NCBI RefSeq assembly: GCF_017741815.1
Contig: NZ_JAGHMF010000003.1
Coordinates: forward strand, 558,001-622,000
Direction of reading: 5' to 3'
Source of the DNA: Rhizobium sp. 16-488-2b
GTDB lineage: Bacteria > Pseudomonadota > Alphaproteobacteria > Rhizobiales > Rhizobiaceae
Length of the DNA stretch: 64,000 bases
Shown here: one piece after another, positions 9,156 to 17,943 of the stretch
Layout: each line of letters starts with the position of its first letter
Position numbering within the stretch: the stretch's first letter is position 1
Program-made: the position numbers and the translations under genes
Notes under the pieces: generated by a model
Databases searched by the model: none
What the model saw: the letters and a program-made list of their open reading frames with translations, nothing else
What the model was told of the DNA's origin: nothing

Positions 9156-9566
9156 TCAGATATAGATCCCGTGATCGATCCTGATTAGCTCCTCTTCGAC
9201 GAGCCGTGCTCCCGTTTCTGACTGTAACAGGTCAAAAGGCACGACCCCGTTCAGGGCTCGGCTGGGTTTGCGAAGCCAGCGTTGGGCCTTCTCACGCTCC
9301 CCGAAAACACGATCGGCATGTTGACTGACGCGTAGAAGTCTCTGCGCGCTGTCATTTTCGGCAAGAGTTAGCGGCTCGCCCAGTTCTAGCCGTCGCGCGA
9401 GCGTCCGGCGCGGCGCAACAAACCGGTAAATCTCATCCATCGAAAAGCCGTAGTTCTTCAGCGTCTCGATCGAGCCGCTATCAAACCGTGGTTGTTTGCT
9501 TCCGCTCGCCGTCTCCACAAGCGCCAGCGTAGAGTCGTCTCGAGCTTGCGCTGCGCTACTCACCAT
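9156..9566 (-). CDS. Xre/MbcA/ParS-type antitoxin with DUF2384 domain
   Basis: About 136 residues. The middle part (GFSMDEIYRFVAPRRTLARR) is an Xre-like N-terminal region, and the C-terminal part (RVFGEREKAQRWLRKPSRALNG, ending EELIRIDHGIYI) is the toxin-binding DUF2384 domain. The start at 9566 is chosen because AGGAGG lies five bases before it; the ATG at 9584 lies upstream of that site and would read through it. It neutralises the RES toxin encoded just downstream and probably autoregulates the operon. Confidence 0.88.
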   Translation of the reverse strand: MVSSAAQARDDSTLALVETASGSKQPRFDSGSIETLKNYGFSMDEIYRFVAPRRTLARRLELGEPLTLAENDSAQRLLRVSQHADRVFGEREKAQRWLRKPSRALNGVVPFDLLQSETGARLVEEELIRIDHGIYI

Positions 9567-9875
9567 CGAAGCCTCCTGTGCCATTTGCCCATAAATATAA
9601 GCGCAAATGGCCAGACTGCAAATGCAGCCTTCCGACGGTCGATCTCCTCTTCCTTTTCCCTGTAAAAGCGCCTATGAACCGGCGCGATGAACACATTCCG
9701 GCTGGCGATCACGATACGAATTATCGGCCCGGCCTTCCGCGCGCGCTAAGCGGCCGGAAGGTCCGGGTTTTCGGCGCTCGACCTCAGAGCGCTTCCGCCA
9801 CCACGATATTTCCAAGTCCGTTGCGCCCGTTTGCGAGGCGTAAAGCACGATCGCTAGAAGAGACGATTGCCAGAC
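9567..9875. other. Divergent intergenic region between toxin-antitoxin pair and ileS
   Basis: About 300 bases holding the promoters of the antitoxin operon (leftward) and ileS (rightward). An AT-richer patch around 9588-9610 lies just upstream of the antitoxin. No T-box or other recognisable leader RNA is seen before ileS, and no credible gene. Confidence 0.5.
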
Positions 9876-12776
9876 ATGACCGATACAGCCGAAAAGATCG
9901 ATTACTCCAAGACCCTCTATCTCCCCGAAACCGATTTCCCGATGCGCGCCGGCCTGCCGCAGAAGGAGCCGGAAACGGTCGCCCGCTGGCAGGAGATGGG
10001 TCTCTACAAGAAGCTGCGCGCGTCGGCCGCCGGCCGCGAGAAATTTGTCCTCCACGACGGCCCTCCCTACGCCAACGGCAACATCCATATCGGCCACGCG
10101 CTGAACAAGATCCTGAAGGACGTCATCAACCGCTCGTTCCAGATGCGCGGCTTCGATGCCAATTACGTTCCCGGCTGGGATTGCCACGGCCTTCCGATCG
10201 AGTGGAAGATCGAGGAAGAGAACTACCGCGCCAAGGGCAAGGCCAAGCCCGACCTCAAGCAGGCCGACGCGATGATCGAGTTCCGCAAGGAATGCCGCGC
10301 TTACGCTGAAAAGTGGATCAAGATCCAGGGCGACGAGTTCAAGCGCTTGGGCATCGAAGGCGACTTCGACAATCCCTATCTGACGATGAACTTCCACGCC
10401 GAAAGCCGCATCGCCGGCGAACTGTTGAAGATCGCCATGAGCGGCCAGCTCTATCGCGGCTCGAAGCCGATCATGTGGTCAGTGGTCGAACGCACGGCGC
10501 TGGCAGAAGCCGAGGTCGAGTACCACGACGTCGAGAGTGATATGATCTGGGTGAAATTCCCGGTCGTGGGTGGCGAAGGCGAGCTGGCCGATGCCCATGT
10601 CGTCATCTGGACGACAACGCCGTGGACGATCCCCGGCAACCGCGCCATCGCCTACTCGCCGAAGGTCGCCTACGGTCTCTATGAGATCACGGCTGCTGAA
10701 AACGACTTCGGCCCGCAGTCTGGCGAGAAGCTGATCTTCGCTGACGCGCTGGCCGAAGAGTCCGCAAAGAAGGCCAAGCTCACCTTCAAGCGCCTGCGCG
10801 GCCTCTCAGCCGACGAGATGGCATCACTCACGACCGCCCATCCGCTCAAGGGCCTCGGCGGCGGCTATGAATTCGACGTGCCGCTGCTTGCCGGCGACCA
10901 CGTCACCGATGACGCCGGTACCGGCTTCGTTCACACCGCCCCTTCGCATGGCCGCGAAGACTTCGAGGCCTGGATGTCCGGTGCGAAGGAACTCGAGGCC
11001 CGCGGCATCGACACGCGCATCCCGTTCCCGGTCGACGACAGCGGCACCTATACCGCTGACGCCCCCGGCTTCGAGGGCGCACGCGTCATGGACGACAACG
11101 GCAAGAAGGGCGATGCCAACGAGCGCGTCATCAAGACGCTGATCGAGCGCAATGCTCTCTTTGCCCGTGGCCGCCTGAAGCATTCCTATCCGCATTCCTG
11201 GCGCTCCAAGAAGCCGATCATCTTCCGCAATACGCCGCAGTGGTTCGTCTATATGGACAAGGACCTCAAGGACGGCACGACGCTGCGCACCCGTGCGCTG
11301 AACGCCATCGACGACACCCGCTTTGTACCCGCTGCCGGCCAGAACCGCCTGCGCGCCATGATCGAGCAGCGTCCGGACTGGGTGCTTTCGCGTCAGCGCG
11401 CCTGGGGCGTTCCGATCTGCGTCTTTGCCGATGAGGACGGCAACGTCTTGCAGGACGAAGAGGTCAACAATCGCATCCTCGAAGCCTTCGACGTCGAAGG
11501 TGCCGATGCCTGGTTCGCCGAAGGCGCCAAGGATCGCTTCCTCGGCAACGGTCACGACCATGCCAAGTGGACCCAGGTCATGGACATCCTCGACGTTTGG
11601 TTCGACAGTGGCTCGACCCATACCTTTACGCTGGAAGACCGCCCGGACCTTAAGTGGCCGGCCGATCTCTATCTCGAAGGCTCCGACCAGCATCGCGGCT
11701 GGTTCCACTCGTCGCTGCTGGAATCGGCCGCCACCCGTGGCCGCGCGCCTTACAACGCCGTTCTCACCCATGGCTTCACCATGGACGAGAAGGGCGAGAA
11801 GATGTCGAAGTCCAAGGGCAACGTCACCTCGCCGCAGGAGATCATGAAGGATGCCGGCGCCGACATCCTGCGCCTCTGGGTCATGACCTCCGACTATGCC
11901 GACGACCTGCGCGTCGGCAAGACGATCATCCAGACCAATGTCGACGCCTACAGAAAGCTGCGCAACACCATCCGCTGGATGCTCGGCACGCTGGCGCACG
12001 ACAAGGGCGAGACTTTCGCGGTTTCCGAAATGCCGGAGCTGGAGCAGCTGATGCTCCATCGCCTGGCCGAGCTCGACCAGTTGGTGCGCGATAACTACGA
12101 CGCCTTCGACTTCAAGAAGATCGCCCGCGCGCTGATCGATTTCGCCAATGTCGAGCTCTCGGCCTTCTACTTCGACGTCCGTAAGGATGCGCTCTATTGC
12201 GACGCGCCCTCGAGCCTGCGCCGCCGCGCCAGCCTGCATGTCATCCGCAACATCTTCGATTGTATGGTGACCTGGCTCGCCCCGATGCTGCCCTTCACCA
12301 CCGAAGAAGCATGGCTGTCGCGCAACCCCGGTGCCGTCTCCGTTCACCTTGAGCAGTTCCCGGAAGTTCCGGCCAGCTGGAGGAACGAGGCGCTGGCCGA
12401 GAAGTGGAAGAAGATCCGCGCCGTCCGTACGGTCGTCACCGGTGCTCTGGAAATCGAGCGCAAGGACAAGCGCATCGGCTCCTCGCTGGAAGCAGCCCCT
12501 GTCGTCCACATCGCCGACGCCGAGCTCCTGAAGGCGCTTGAAGGTCAGGACTTCGAGGAGATCTGCATCACCTCGGGCATCGTCATCGAGGGCAACGATG
12601 GCCCGTCGGACGCGTTCCGTCTGCCTGAAGTGGCCGGCGTCAGCGTCGAGCCGAAGCTTGCCGAAGGTGTGAAGTGCGCCCGCTCGTGGCGCATCACGAC
12701 GGATGTCGGCTCTGATCCCGAGTATCCCGATGTCTCGGCCCGCGATGCTGCCGCTTTGCGCGAACTTGCGGCATAA
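9876..12776 (+). CDS. ileS: Isoleucyl-tRNA synthetase
   Basis: A 966-residue class I aminoacyl-tRNA synthetase that charges tRNA-Ile. The HIGH-type motif is in [12 protein letters not shown] near residue 70 and the KMSKS motif is in EKMSKSKGN near residue 645. The editing domain includes [11 protein letters not shown]. The C-terminal region corresponding to the zinc-binding CPRCW and CGRC segments of E. coli IleS has only CARSW, and the second pair is replaced by SARDA, so this zinc site is not intact. The ATG at 9876 is chosen; a TTG nine bases upstream is an alternative with a better spaced AGAAGAG. Confidence 0.97.
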   Translation: MTDTAEKIDYSKTLYLPETDFPMRAGLPQKEPETVARWQEMGLYKKLRASAAGREKFVLHDGPPYANGNIHIGHALNKILKDVINRSFQMRGFDANYVPGWDCHGLPIEWKIEEENYRAKGKAKPDLKQADAMIEFRKECRAYAEKWIKIQGDEFKRLGIEGDFDNPYLTMNFHAESRIAGELLKIAMSGQLYRGSKPIMWSVVERTALAEAEVEYHDVESDMIWVKFPVVGGEGELADAHVVIWTTTPWTIPGNRAIAYSPKVAYGLYEITAAENDFGPQSGEKLIFADALAEESAKKAKLTFKRLRGLSADEMASLTTAHPLKGLGGGYEFDVPLLAGDHVTDDAGTGFVHTAPSHGREDFEAWMSGAKELEARGIDTRIPFPVDDSGTYTADAPGFEGARVMDDNGKKGDANERVIKTLIERNALFARGRLKHSYPHSWRSKKPIIFRNTPQWFVYMDKDLKDGTTLRTRALNAIDDTRFVPAAGQNRLRAMIEQRPDWVLSRQRAWGVPICVFADEDGNVLQDEEVNNRILEAFDVEGADAWFAEGAKDRFLGNGHDHAKWTQVMDILDVWFDSGSTHTFTLEDRPDLKWPADLYLEGSDQHRGWFHSSLLESAATRGRAPYNAVLTHGFTMDEKGEKMSKSKGNVTSPQEIMKDAGADILRLWVMTSDYADDLRVGKTIIQTNVDAYRKLRNTIRWMLGTLAHDKGETFAVSEMPELEQLMLHRLAELDQLVRDNYDAFDFKKIARALIDFANVELSAFYFDVRKDALYCDAPSSLRRRASLHVIRNIFDCMVTWLAPMLPFTTEEAWLSRNPGAVSVHLEQFPEVPASWRNEALAEKWKKIRAVRTVVTGALEIERKDKRIGSSLEAAPVVHIADAELLKALEGQDFEEICITSGIVIEGNDGPSDAFRLPEVAGVSVEPKLAEGVKCARSWRITTDVGSDPEYPDVSARDAAALRELAA

Positions 12777-12787
12777 ACCGAAGAAAG

Positions 12788-12825
12788 TTACCGGATGAAT
12801 TGCGCTATCGCGGTTCATCCGGTAA
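12788..12825. terminator. Hairpin downstream of ileS
   Basis: TTACCGGATGAA and TTCATCCGGTAA form a perfect 12-bp stem around a 14-base loop that can itself pair (GCG-CTAT-CGC). It starts 12 bases after the ileS stop. There is no T-run after it, so it may be a 3'-end stabiliser or a factor-dependent terminator rather than a simple intrinsic terminator. Confidence 0.6.
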
Positions 12826-12913
12826 AAGCTGCCTGAAATTGGCCGGATTTTTCCGTCACGGGGAGGATGTCCGGTTTAGCATTGACTGCACCGGCATGGC
12901 TGGAAGGGTTTTC

Positions 12914-13543
12914 ATGTTATCGAAGCGTTGGTTCCGTTTGGGCGCATGCCTGACTGTTGCGATGGCAGGCACTGCGATGATGTCGAGCTGCACGAGCAGC
13001 CCCCGCTACGGCACGGACAAGACGGCATTTCAGCAGCTGACCGATGACCTTGGCCAGTCCACCTCGCTGACCGGCGCCGAGCCCAAGAACAAGGGCGTGA
13101 AGTACAATCCGCGTCCCGGCCTCGTGGTTCCGAAGGCCGGCGACAAGGAAAACCTGGTCGCGCCGCAGGAATCGATCGCCAGCAAGGACAATCCGCAGTG
13201 GGTCGAATCGCCTGAGGAAACCCGCGCCCGCCTCGTCAAGGAAGCCGACGAGAACAGCGACAAGTCCGGCTACCAGTCGCCGCTCGCCAACAACGAGGTC
13301 GAAGGCGGCCGCCGCACGACGGAAGCCCAGGCCAAGGCCTTCCGAGAAGCCCGCGCCATCCAGAAGGGCGCCTACATCGACCAGCGCCGCTACATCTCCG
13401 ATCCGCCGACCGAATACCGCCAGATCGACGATCCCGCCAAGCTCGACGATCTCGGCGAGCCTGAGCTGAAGAAGATGAAGAAGAAGAAAAAGGAAGCCGC
13501 GGTCGCCGGCTCCGGCAAGCAGTGGTGGAACTTGCTGCAGTAA
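12914..13543 (+). CDS. Predicted lipoprotein, function unknown
   Basis: A 209-residue protein with a short basic N-terminus, a hydrophobic stretch (LGACLTVAMAGTAMM) and a lipobox-like MSSC, so it is probably lipid-anchored after signal peptidase II cleavage. The rest is hydrophilic, ends KQWWNLLQ, and has a run of lysines (KKMKKKKKEAA) near residue 190. The start at 12914 follows GGAAGGG at five bases; the frame is open upstream without support. It follows ileS as it does in related rhizobial genomes. No enzymatic motif is seen. Confidence 0.75.
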   Translation: MLSKRWFRLGACLTVAMAGTAMMSSCTSSPRYGTDKTAFQQLTDDLGQSTSLTGAEPKNKGVKYNPRPGLVVPKAGDKENLVAPQESIASKDNPQWVESPEETRARLVKEADENSDKSGYQSPLANNEVEGGRRTTEAQAKAFREARAIQKGAYIDQRRYISDPPTEYRQIDDPAKLDDLGEPELKKMKKKKKEAAVAGSGKQWWNLLQ

Positions 13544-13616
13544 GGTTTTGGGCGAGGGTTAATCCCCCGCTTTCTGAGTTTCGTTCGGCACTGATGCTGG
13601 TGTTGTGCCGTGTGGC

Positions 13617-13766
13617 ACCCCCCTCTGTCCTGCCGGACATCTCCCCCACAAGGGGGGAGATCGACTTGCGGTGAGGTTTACGCCAACCAATCAACGTGGA
13701 GCGAGCGGCTGCGCCCATCCAATCTCCCCACCTGTGGGGGAGATGCCCGGCAGGGCAGAGGGGGGT
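13617..13766. repeat. Palindromic intergenic element, RIME-like, copy 1
   Basis: About 150 bp bounded by the inverted repeat ACCCCCCTCTG / CAGAGGGGGGT. The arms are internally palindromic: CTCCCCC-ACAA-GGGGGGAG on the left and CTCCCCAC-CTGTGGGGGAG on the right. The unique core includes GGTTTACGCCAACCAATCA. Copies 2 and 3 are at 26229 and 26897. The structure matches palindromic intergenic mosaic elements of rhizobia (RIME type). It lies between the convergent lipoprotein gene and tadA. Confidence 0.85.
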
Positions 13767-13805
13767 ACCGCACGGTAAAACCTCCCCTGAGCGCGCGAAG
13801 CGCCC

Positions 13806-14255
13806 CTAATCCCGCTTCCCCTGAAAGAACCCCCGCAGGATCTCCGCCGCCTGCACCTCGCTCATCCCCGAATACACCTCCGGCGCATGATGACATGTCG
13901 GTTGCGCGTAAAACCGCACCCCGCTATCCACCCCGCCACCCTTCGGATCCTCCGCCCCATAATAGAGCCGGCGGATGCGGGCGAACGAGATGGCCGCCGC
14001 GCACATGGTGCAGGGTTCCAGCGTCACATAAAGGTCGGCGCCCGTCAGCCGCTCCTGGCCGAGCGCCTCGCAGGCCATGCGGATGGCAGCAATTTCGGCA
14101 TGCGCGGTGATGTCGTTGAGCTCGCGGGTGCGGTTGCCGGATGAGGCGATTACGATGCCGTCGAGGACGACGACCGCGCCGATAGGCACCTCGCCGCGCG
14201 CGCCCGCGGCACGCGCTTCCTCAAGCGCCAGCTCCATAAATTGATTTGTCTTCAC
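13806..14255 (-). CDS. tadA: tRNA-specific adenosine deaminase TadA
   Basis: A 149-residue cytidine/deoxycytidylate deaminase-fold enzyme that converts A34 to inosine in the tRNA-Arg(ACG) anticodon. Zinc and catalytic motifs are visible: THAEIAAI (His and Glu) and LEPCTMCAAA (PCxxC). The GTG at 14255 is chosen because homologous sequence begins with KTNQFMELAL; an internal ATG at 14237 is possible. It is divergent from the pseudouridine synthase gene with a 71-base gap. Confidence 0.92.
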   Translation of the reverse strand: MKTNQFMELALEEARAAGARGEVPIGAVVVLDGIVIASSGNRTRELNDITAHAEIAAIRMACEALGQERLTGADLYVTLEPCTMCAAAISFARIRRLYYGAEDPKGGGVDSGVRFYAQPTCHHAPEVYSGMSEVQAAEILRGFFQGKRD

Positions 14256-14326
14256 GATCCGACAATTTCCACTTAACCGCAGGGGCGCGAACTGATAGAA
14301 GGCCCCAAAAGGCAGGCAAACAACAA

Positions 14327-16447
14327 ATGACATTCAAAGACAAGCCAAAACGGCCGGGTGGCAAGCCATCCCCGCGCGATACCGGCGCGAAATCGGGCGA
14401 GAAGCCCGCAAGGAAGTTCGCAAAATCGGCTGACAAGGCGGATGCCGTGTCCGACGTGACGAGCGACAGCAAGGCGGAACGCATCTCCAAGGTGATGGCG
14501 CGCGCCGGCGTTGCCTCGCGTCGCGATATCGAGCGCATGATCCTCGATGGCCGCGTCACGCTGAACGGCAAGCCGCTGGATACGCCCGTCGTCAACGTCA
14601 CGCTGACCGACAGAATAGAAGTCGACGGCATGCCGATCCGCGGCATCGAGCGCACCCGTCTGTGGCTCTACCACAAGCCCGCCGGCCTGGTGACCACCAA
14701 TGCCGATCCGGAAGGCCGCCCGACCGTATTTGACAACTTGCCGGACGATCTGCCGCGCGTCATGTCGATCGGACGTCTCGATATCAACACCGAAGGTCTG
14801 CTGCTCTTGACCAACGACGGGGGCCTTGCGCGTGCGCTGGAGCTGCCGACGACAGGCTGGCTACGCCGTTACCGCGTGCGCGCCCACGGAGAGATCGATC
14901 AGGAAGCGCTCGACAAGCTGAAGGACGGCATCGCTGTCGACGGCGTGCTCTATGGCGCCATTGAGGCGACGCTCGACAAGGTGCAGGGCTCCAACGTCTG
15001 GCTCACCATGGGCCTGCGCGAAGGCAAGAACCGCGAAATCAAGAACGTGCTCGGCGCGCTTGGGCTCGACGTCAACCGCCTGATCCGTATCTCCTACGGC
15101 CCATTCCAGCTCGGCGATATCCCCGAGCGTGCGGTGATCGAAGTGCGTGGCCGCACCCTGCGCGACCAGCTCGGCCCGCGCCTGATCGAGGACGCCAAGG
15201 CCAATTTCGACGCGCCGATCTACAACGCGCCCGCCGTGACCGAGGAAGAGGAAGCCGACGCCAGGCCCGAGCGCCGCGAGCGCTCGTGGAAGCCGGAAGA
15301 CAAGCGCGAACGCGCGCTGAGCCGCCTCGATACCAAGCGCGATGATAAACGCGACGACCGCCGTGGCGGCGATCGCGACCGTGGCCCAAGCCGTGGTGGC
15401 GACCGCAAGGATGAAGGCCCGAAGCGTCCCGCGCTCGGCAGCCGCCGCAATGCCAATGTCTGGATGGCGCCAGGCGCCCGTCCGCTCGGCGAAAAGGCAG
15501 CCGCCAAGGCCGAGAAGAACGCCCAGACGGCTCTGCGCCGTGGCGAAAAGCCCGGCCGTTCCAAGCCGCAGCCGACAAGCTACGACGAAGGTCCGCGCGT
15601 GCAGATCAACCGCGCCCGCGACGAAGAGGGCGAATGGATCCGCTCCAGCGATGTGAGCCGCGACGACGACCGCAAGCGCGGCGATCGCGGCTTCGGTGAC
15701 CGTCCCCGTGGCGACCGCTCCTTCGGTGATCGCGGTGACCGCTCCGGCGGCGACCGCACGGCACGCGGCGACCGGCCTTATGGTGATCGCCCACCCCGTG
15801 GCGACCGTCCCTTTGGCGACAAGCCGCGTGGCGAGCGCAAGCCCCGCGAGGATGGCGACCGTCCGCGCTCTTTCGGCGACCGCCCACCACGCGGCGATCG
15901 GCCTTTTGGTGATCGTCCTCCCCGTGGTGACCGGCCAGCCGGCGACCGCCCATTCGCAGGAAAGCCTCGCGGCGACCGACGTCCGCGTGAAGACGGCGAC
16001 GACCGTCCCCGTTCCTTCGGCGACCGCCCACCACGTGGCGATCGGCCTTTCGGGGATCGTCCGCCACGTGGCGATCGGCCGTTCGGCGACAAGCCGCGCC
16101 GTCCGCGCGAAGAGGGCGACGAGCGTCCCCGCGCCAACCGTTTCTCCGGCGAGGCTCGCTCCGAGCGTCCGGCCGGCGAGCGTTCGTATGGCGACCGGCC
16201 ACGTGGCGACCGTCCCCAGGGCGAGCGCCCGAGAGGCGATCGTCCCTTCGGCGACAAGCCGCGTGGTGACGGGCCGCGTGGCAAGAGCTTTGGCGGCAAG
16301 CCCGGTGGCTCCAAGCCGGGTGCGAAGAGTTTTTCGGGCAAGCCCTCGGGCGATCGTCCCGGTGGCGGTGGCAAGCCCTCGGGCGGGCCGTCTCGTGGTG
16401 GACCAAAAGGCAAGGGAATAGGACGCGGTGCGGATCGTCGGCGGTGA
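14327..16447 (+). CDS. rluB: RluB/RsuA-family pseudouridine synthase with long GDRP-rich tail
   Basis: A 706-residue protein. Residues about 45-105 form an S4 RNA-binding domain (ERISKVMARAGVASRRD). The synthase domain follows, with the catalytic Asp in GRLDINTEGLLLLTNDG near residue 151 and the conserved GLREGKNREIKNVL. Members modify a uridine in 23S rRNA (U2605 for RluB). The catalytic part ends near residue 300. The remaining 400 or so residues are charged and low complexity, with many GDRP/RGDRPFGD repeats and a Gly/Lys-rich end. Alphaproteobacterial homologues often carry such tails, but this one is longer than the enzyme itself. It overlaps rsmD by 20 bases. Confidence 0.9.
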   Translation: MTFKDKPKRPGGKPSPRDTGAKSGEKPARKFAKSADKADAVSDVTSDSKAERISKVMARAGVASRRDIERMILDGRVTLNGKPLDTPVVNVTLTDRIEVDGMPIRGIERTRLWLYHKPAGLVTTNADPEGRPTVFDNLPDDLPRVMSIGRLDINTEGLLLLTNDGGLARALELPTTGWLRRYRVRAHGEIDQEALDKLKDGIAVDGVLYGAIEATLDKVQGSNVWLTMGLREGKNREIKNVLGALGLDVNRLIRISYGPFQLGDIPERAVIEVRGRTLRDQLGPRLIEDAKANFDAPIYNAPAVTEEEEADARPERRERSWKPEDKRERALSRLDTKRDDKRDDRRGGDRDRGPSRGGDRKDEGPKRPALGSRRNANVWMAPGARPLGEKAAAKAEKNAQTALRRGEKPGRSKPQPTSYDEGPRVQINRARDEEGEWIRSSDVSRDDDRKRGDRGFGDRPRGDRSFGDRGDRSGGDRTARGDRPYGDRPPRGDRPFGDKPRGERKPREDGDRPRSFGDRPPRGDRPFGDRPPRGDRPAGDRPFAGKPRGDRRPREDGDDRPRSFGDRPPRGDRPFGDRPPRGDRPFGDKPRRPREEGDERPRANRFSGEARSERPAGERSYGDRPRGDRPQGERPRGDRPFGDKPRGDGPRGKSFGGKPGGSKPGAKSFSGKPSGDRPGGGGKPSGGPSRGGPKGKGIGRGADRRR
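15670..16290 (+). repeat. Coding GDRP-type tandem repeats in the rluB tail
   Basis: The DNA is an irregular array of units coding GDRP, RGDRPFGD and GDRPPRGDRPFGD. At least fifteen GDRP quartets are present. Two long blocks near 15870-15930 and 16015-16080 encode the same peptide string with different codons at several places. It is a protein repeat, not a CRISPR or intergenic repeat. Confidence 0.9.
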
Positions 16448-16988
16448 GTTTCGCGGACGGTCGCTCGCCGTGCCTAAATCCAACGACATCCGGCCGACTG
16501 CCGACCGGACGCGTGAGAGCCTGTTCAATATTCTGAGCCATGCCTATCCGGAATGCGTCGATGGCACCCGGATACTCGATCTCTTTGCCGGCACCGGCGC
16601 GGTCGGTCTGGAAGCCGTCTCGCGCGGCTGCCGCCATGCGCTTTTCGTTGAAAACAGCGTCGAGGGCAGGGGGCTGCTCTGGGAGAACATCGATGCGCTC
16701 GGCCTGCACGGCAAGACGCGCATCCTGAGACGCGACGCGACCGATCTCGGCAGCGTCGGCAATCTCGAGCCGTTCCAGTTCCTCTTCGCCGACCCGCCCT
16801 ATGGCAAGGGTCTCGGCGAAAAGGCAATGGCTGCGGCCGCGAGGGGTGGTTGGCTGTTTCCGGGCGCGATTGCCGTGCTTGAGGAGCGCGCCGACGTTGC
16901 CGTTTCGGTCGATCCTTCCTATCTGTTCTTGGAAAGCCGGATTTTCGGCGATACCAGGGTGCATTTCTACCGCTACCAGCCGGAGTAG
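16428..16988 (+). CDS. rsmD: 16S rRNA (guanine(966)-N2)-methyltransferase RsmD
   Basis: A 186-residue SAM-dependent methyltransferase. It shows MRIVGGEFRGRSL at the N-terminus, RPTADRTRESLFNIL, the SAM-binding LDLFAGTGAVGLEA, and the catalytic ADPPYG motif for N2-methylation of guanine. It modifies G966 of 16S rRNA. The start is GTG at 16428 within the end of the pseudouridine synthase gene, so the two rRNA-modifying enzymes are translationally linked. Confidence 0.94.
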   Translation: MRIVGGEFRGRSLAVPKSNDIRPTADRTRESLFNILSHAYPECVDGTRILDLFAGTGAVGLEAVSRGCRHALFVENSVEGRGLLWENIDALGLHGKTRILRRDATDLGSVGNLEPFQFLFADPPYGKGLGEKAMAAAARGGWLFPGAIAVLEERADVAVSVDPSYLFLESRIFGDTRVHFYRYQPE

Positions 16989-17011
16989 GTAGCGGCTATC
17001 GGGGGTAAAGG

Positions 17012-17920
17012 GTGACACAGCAGGCCGAAAAGACCAGTTCCGCGTTCCCTGCTCTCGAAGATGTCGCCTCCGGCGCGTCGCCGCGTATCGCGATTGCGTT
17101 CGGCGGCGGTGGTGCCCGCGGCCTCGCTCACATCCACGTCATTGAAACGCTCGACGAGCTCGGTATCCGCCCGGTGGCGATATCGGGTTCATCGATCGGC
17201 GCCATCATGGGCGCCGGCATGGCGGCCGGCATGACCGGCGAGGCAATCCGCGAACATGCGCTGATGACCGTCGGCAACAAGACCGCCGTGGTGAGCCGCC
17301 TCTGGGGCCTTCGCCCGCAGACGGTGCGTGATGCGGTGGCGAACGGCGTGCGCATCGGCCAGTTCAACCTCGAACGTATCCTGAAGGCCTTCTTGCCCGC
17401 CGATCTCCCCGATCGCTTCGAGGATCTGCCGATCCCGATGACGGTGACCGCCACCGATTATTACGGCCAGCAAGAAGTGCTGGTGAGCGAAGGCCAGCTG
17501 TTTCCGGCGCTCGCAGCCTCTTCCGCCATCCCCGCCGTCTTCATGCCGGTCCGGCTGCATGGCCGGGTGATGATCGACGGCGGCATCAGCAATCCCGTTC
17601 CCTATGAGTGCCTGATGGACCGCGCCGATATCGTCATCGGCATCGATGTCGTCGGCGCGCCCGAGGGCGACGGCACCCATATCCCGAACCGCATGGAGAG
17701 CATCTTCGGCTCCGGCCAGTTAATGATGCAGACGGCGATTACCCTCAAACTCCGCATCCAGCCCCCCCACATCTTCCTCCGCCCCGCCGTCGGCCGCACC
17801 GGCGTCATGGATTTTTTGAAGGCCCGCGAAGTGCTGGCCATGTCCCAAGGCGTCAAGGACGAGCTGAAATATGCGCTGGATGGGGCGATCGAGGCGCATG
17901 CGAGATCCGAGCGGCTGTGA
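17012..17920 (+). CDS. Patatin-like phospholipase family protein (RssA type)
   Basis: A 302-residue patatin-fold hydrolase. The oxyanion loop is FGGGGARGLAH near residue 31, the nucleophile is in GSSIG (GxSxG) near residue 60, and the Asp of the dyad is in IDGGISNPVP. No signal peptide is evident, so a cytoplasmic or peripheral location is likely. The substrate, presumably a lipid ester, is not defined. The GTG start at 17012 has GGGGGTAAAGG before it. It follows rsmD by 23 bases, in the same direction. Confidence 0.88.
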   Translation: MTQQAEKTSSAFPALEDVASGASPRIAIAFGGGGARGLAHIHVIETLDELGIRPVAISGSSIGAIMGAGMAAGMTGEAIREHALMTVGNKTAVVSRLWGLRPQTVRDAVANGVRIGQFNLERILKAFLPADLPDRFEDLPIPMTVTATDYYGQQEVLVSEGQLFPALAASSAIPAVFMPVRLHGRVMIDGGISNPVPYECLMDRADIVIGIDVVGAPEGDGTHIPNRMESIFGSGQLMMQTAITLKLRIQPPHIFLRPAVGRTGVMDFLKAREVLAMSQGVKDELKYALDGAIEAHARSERL

Positions 17921-17943
17921 TAACGTCCGCGTAGGAGGGCGTC

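Noticed and set aside
8716-9584. Genomic island carrying the RES/Xre pair
   Set aside because: No integrase, tRNA end or other cargo genes mark an island; only the two small genes stand out.
9567-9875. T-box or other leader RNA before ileS
   Set aside because: No specifier loop or T-box sequence; T-box control of synthetase genes is not usual in alphaproteobacteria.
10824-12818. Minus-strand open frame of 664 codons opposite ileS
   Set aside because: It lies antisense to a clear, conserved gene; its predicted protein is low-complexity with no family resemblance, as expected of a frame mirrored from GC-rich codons.
15670-16290. GDRP repeats considered as a CRISPR or other DNA repeat array
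   Set aside because: Units vary in length and stay in frame with the protein; there are no constant repeats or spacers of uniform size and no cas genes.
14861-16528. Minus-strand frame of 555 codons opposite the rluB tail
   Set aside because: It is the antisense image of the GDRP-repeat region; its amino-acid pattern reflects the repeat and no domain is present.
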